A stretch of DNA of 7,006 bases, taken from JBLHUT01 sp047629975 (GTDB taxonomy: Bacteria > Pseudomonadota > Alphaproteobacteria > Rhodobacterales > Rhodobacteraceae). The position numbers were made by a program, and so were the translations under genes. The stretch lies in assembly GCA_047629975.1 (NCBI GenBank), contig JBLHUT010000193.1, forward strand, positions 1 to 7,006. Reading direction: 5' to 3'. The notes beneath the pieces were generated by a model that was given only the letters and a program-made list of their open reading frames with translations, was not told the origin of the DNA and did no database searches. Shown here one piece after another: positions 5,853 to 7,006 of the stretch; positions within the stretch are counted from its first letter, which is position 1, and every line of letters starts with the position of its first letter.

Positions 5853-6010
5853 GATCAGGACCGCCTGCGACTTCAGCTCGGCCAGCAAAAGAGCCGTGAA
5901 CTGCCTCAGTTCATCGGGGTCTTTCGGCAGGGTCCTATCGATATCCAGTATGATCTGAGCATAGCAAAACATCGACGCAACGGGAATCCCCAGGATGCAA
6001 CCACTGTGGT

Positions 6011-6404
6011 TTAGCCTGCTTCAAGCGGCGTCCAACTGCGTTGTGGCAAATGCCAGTCGGTCCCTTCCGGCAACATCGCCAATTGGGTCGCCGTCAAGAC
6101 GATCTTGCCGTCTTTGGCCGATGGCCACATAAACTGGCCTTTCTCAAGCCGCTTGCTGAACAGCCATGCACCTTGCCCGTCCCACCCTCTGCCCGGCAGC
6201 GTATTGCGTAGCAATGCCCGAGAGGAGGATGATCTTGATCAGATCGCCACGCCGACCACGAAAGACGAAGAAAAGTCCGGTAAACGGGTCCTGCTTCAAC
6301 GTCTGCCCGGCTTGCGCCGCCAGTGTCGTGAACCCGCGCCGCATATCGGTCACGCCAGCCGCAAGCCAGACACGCGTGATCGAAGGAACCGCGACTATGC
6401 GCAA
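6011..6404 (-). pseudogene. tnpB: IS66 tnpB interrupted by one hairpin insert
   Basis: The minus strand reads IVAVPSITRVWLAAGVTDMR, RGFTTLAAQAGQTLKQDPF and FVFRGRRGDLIKII. An insert (copy 4) follows, and then, one frame over, WDGQGAWLFSKRLEKGQFM, KIVLTATQLAML and WHLPQRSWTPLEAG to a TAA at 6011-6013. Removing 40 nt and counting from the ATA at 6398 gives 115 residues, the normal TnpB length. The expected start ATG appears changed to ATA (6398-6396), overlapping the tnpA stop TAG (6395-6397). A TTG at 6404 is the nearest alternative start. TnpB of IS66 is an accessory transposition protein. Apart from the start codon and the insert, the gene is undamaged. Confidence 0.85.
6188..6227 (-). repeat. 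Palindromic insertion element, copy 4 (in minus-strand tnpB)
   Basis: The net insert is 40 nt, between IKII and the expected WWDGQG of TnpB. On the minus strand the left flank is CTCCTCTCGGGC, the stem ATTGC / GCAAT surrounds TAC (plus-strand arms 6203-6207 and 6211-6215), and the right flank is CTGCCGGGCAGA. Flanks and TAC loop are shared almost base for base with copy 3. Confidence 0.85.
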
Positions 6405-6485
6405 AGGCCTCGGATGAGACGAGCCAATACCTCAGAATCGTAGCTGCCGATGATCTTTAAGCGATGATCACCCGCGATATCGATT
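6395..6485 (-). pseudogene. tnpA: IS66 tnpA C-terminal fragment, cut by the IS3-family element
   Basis: The 29 codons after the IS3 boundary read IDIAGDHRLKIIGSYD, then SEVLARLIRGLCA and a TAG at 6395-6397, the classic C-terminus of IS66 OrfA/TnpA. The reading frame happens to stay open into the IS3 end. The 5' part of the gene must lie beyond the other end of the IS3-family element, outside the window. Confidence 0.75.
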
Positions 6486-6523
6486 TGGACCTGTCCCGCT
6501 TTAGTGCCGCTCCAAGTGCTCGT

Positions 6524-7006
6524 TTAAGCCACTTTCCGTTCGAAAGCGACGGGGCTTTCCCAACCCAATGCCGAGTGTCGACGTCGTGGATTGTAGAAGC
6601 CGTTGATGTATTCGAAGATCGCCATCCCGGCATGCCTGCGGGTGTCCCGGGTGTCCCGCCAGATCAGTTCTGCCTTGATCGTTTTGAAGAACGTCTCAAC
6701 CGCTGCAGTATCATCGCAATTTCCTTTGCCGCTCATCCATTGCCCTGCGGTGCATGTTTCCATGCACGAGAGGGGAGGCCCTGAACCCGTTCTTGCGAAG
6801 GATCTTCTGGTAATCATGCGAGCAGCATTGACTGCCACGGTCGGTATGATGGATGCAGCCCTCGGGCGGTGTCCTGAACGCGATGGCCATCTTCAACGCC
6901 CGGATCGCCAGATCACGCTTCATGCGGTTGCTAACCGCCCAACCGATAACGCGCCGGGAATGCAGATCCAGGATCACAGCCAAATAAAGCCAACCTTCAC
7001 GCGTCC
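6524..7006 (-). pseudogene. IS3-family transposase (OrfB), partial, interrupted by one hairpin insert
   Basis: The window starts within the catalytic core: TREGWLYLAVILDLHSRRVI, GWAVSNRMKRDLAIRALKMA and PPEGCIHHTDRGSQCCSHDY, then QKILRKNGFRAS. A 37-nt insert (copy 5) follows, and then, one frame over, MSGKGNCDDTAAVETFFKTI, KAELIWRDTR, YINGFYNPRRRHSALGWESP and VAFERKVA to a TAA at 6524-6526. These are the standard landmarks of IS3-family DDE transposases. With the insert removed, exactly 35 residues separate the Asp of HHTDRG from the Glu of VETFF, the family's DD(35)E spacing. No other lesion is visible in this part, so the insert alone inactivates it. The first catalytic Asp is beyond the window edge. 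Confidence 0.9.
6737..6773 (-). repeat. Palindromic insertion element, copy 5 (in IS3-family transposase)
   Basis: The insert is 37 nt, between GFRAS and MSGKGN. On the minus strand the left flank is CCTCTC, the stem GTGCATG / CATGCAC surrounds GAAA (plus-strand arms 6750-6756 and 6761-6767), and the right flank is CGCAGGGCAATGG. The size is fixed by the frame change and by the conserved DD(35)E distance. Confidence 0.88.

Larger units (their letters stand above)
5388..5972 (-). pseudogene. tnpC: IS66 transposase tnpC, N-terminal part, interrupted by three hairpin inserts
   Basis: On the minus strand the gene reads MFCYAQIILDIDRTLPKDP, ELRQFTALLLAELKSQAVLI, then insert copy 3, then KLRHQLA, insert copy 2, QRNHRFGTSSESIEQLQLA and onward to the zinc pair CAQC. 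Candidate insert copy 6 follows, then SEELKYVSGRFVVNRIVRPR and FACSGCEG. Each insert coincides with a change of frame; for copy 6 one additional inserted base must be assumed. With the inserts removed, the segment is a normal IS66 TnpC N-terminus (leucine zipper, RFGxSSE motif, zinc finger). Homology ends near 5388, so the catalytic domain is gone. The true start may be the ATA-CTG-GAT region just downstream of the ATG at 5972, where an ATG has probably mutated. Confidence 0.8.
5388..6485 (-). mobile_element. Truncated IS66-family element (tnpA'-tnpB-tnpC'), minus strand
   Basis: Remnants of tnpA (C-terminal end), tnpB and tnpC (N-terminal part) run in the standard order on the minus strand. 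The left part of the element, including the transposase catalytic domain, is lost at the joint with the plus-strand element; the right part is interrupted by an IS3-family element at 6486. Its proteins are of a different IS66 subgroup from those of the plus-strand copy (compare the two tnpB genes). Confidence 0.75.
6486..7006 (-). mobile_element. IS3-family insertion sequence, partial (runs off the window)
   Basis: The plus-strand end TGGACCTGTCCCGCTTTAG (from 6486) has the TG start and form of an IS3-family terminal repeat and lies 38 bases past the transposase stop codon. The adjacent DNA is IS66 tnpA, so this element inserted into a pre-existing IS66. The other end and the first open frame are outside the window. 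Confidence 0.7.

Noticed and set aside
5183..6773. The repeated palindromes as a CRISPR array
   Set aside because: Copies are irregularly spaced, in both orientations, differ in their stems and lie within transposase coding sequence; there are no uniform spacers or cas genes.

Overview
The window looks like accessory DNA from an alphaproteobacterium, most likely of the Roseobacter/Rhodobacteraceae group. That placement rests on recalled similarity of the IS66-type transposase proteins and the flavin oxidoreductase to that group, so it is an inference. Only three reading frames look intact: an old-yellow-enzyme-type oxidoreductase (843-2033, minus), a 78-residue exported protein (2564-2800, minus) and one IS66 accessory gene (3865-4227, plus). 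No CRISPR array, rRNA or convincing tRNA was seen.

Layout. Positions 1-283 hold a frameshifted IS66 tnpA remnant. Positions 284-842 hold no gene but several inverted repeats. The oxidoreductase follows, with a palindromic promoter/operator candidate upstream. After a gene-free stretch comes the small exported protein, preceded by an 18-bp palindrome at its likely transcription start. Another gene-free stretch leads to a broken piece of a Toprim-type primase (about 3354-3692). From 3740 to the right edge everything is insertion-sequence debris: an IS66 set on the plus strand (tnpA, tnpB, tnpC, about 3820-5372) meets a second IS66 set on the minus strand (tnpC, tnpB, tnpA, 5388-6485). Both tnpC genes have lost their C-terminal catalytic halves where they meet. 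An IS3-family element (6486 to the edge) sits inside the second tnpA.

Main observation. Five closely related short hairpin elements, plus one diverged candidate, each about 37-41 nt, interrupt these transposase genes. Each begins near CCCTCTCGG and contains a perfect or near-perfect hairpin. The five clear copies end near CTGCCGGGCA. The stem sequence differs from copy to copy while the flanks are shared. Removing each insert restores the transposase reading frame. In the IS3 gene, removing exactly 37 nt gives exactly 35 residues between the second catalytic Asp and the Glu, the family's DD(35)E spacing. In the minus-strand tnpB, removing 40 nt restores a protein of 115 residues, the usual length. 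All copies lie within 1.6 kb of transposase DNA; none was recognised elsewhere. This looks like a REP-like or miniature palindromic mobile element with unknown mobilisation, or possibly a recoding or excision element. It is the best candidate here for an undescribed system.

The genes do not form a coherent pathway. The oxidoreductase and the exported protein each have their own promoter-like region, and the rest records repeated transposition and decay.
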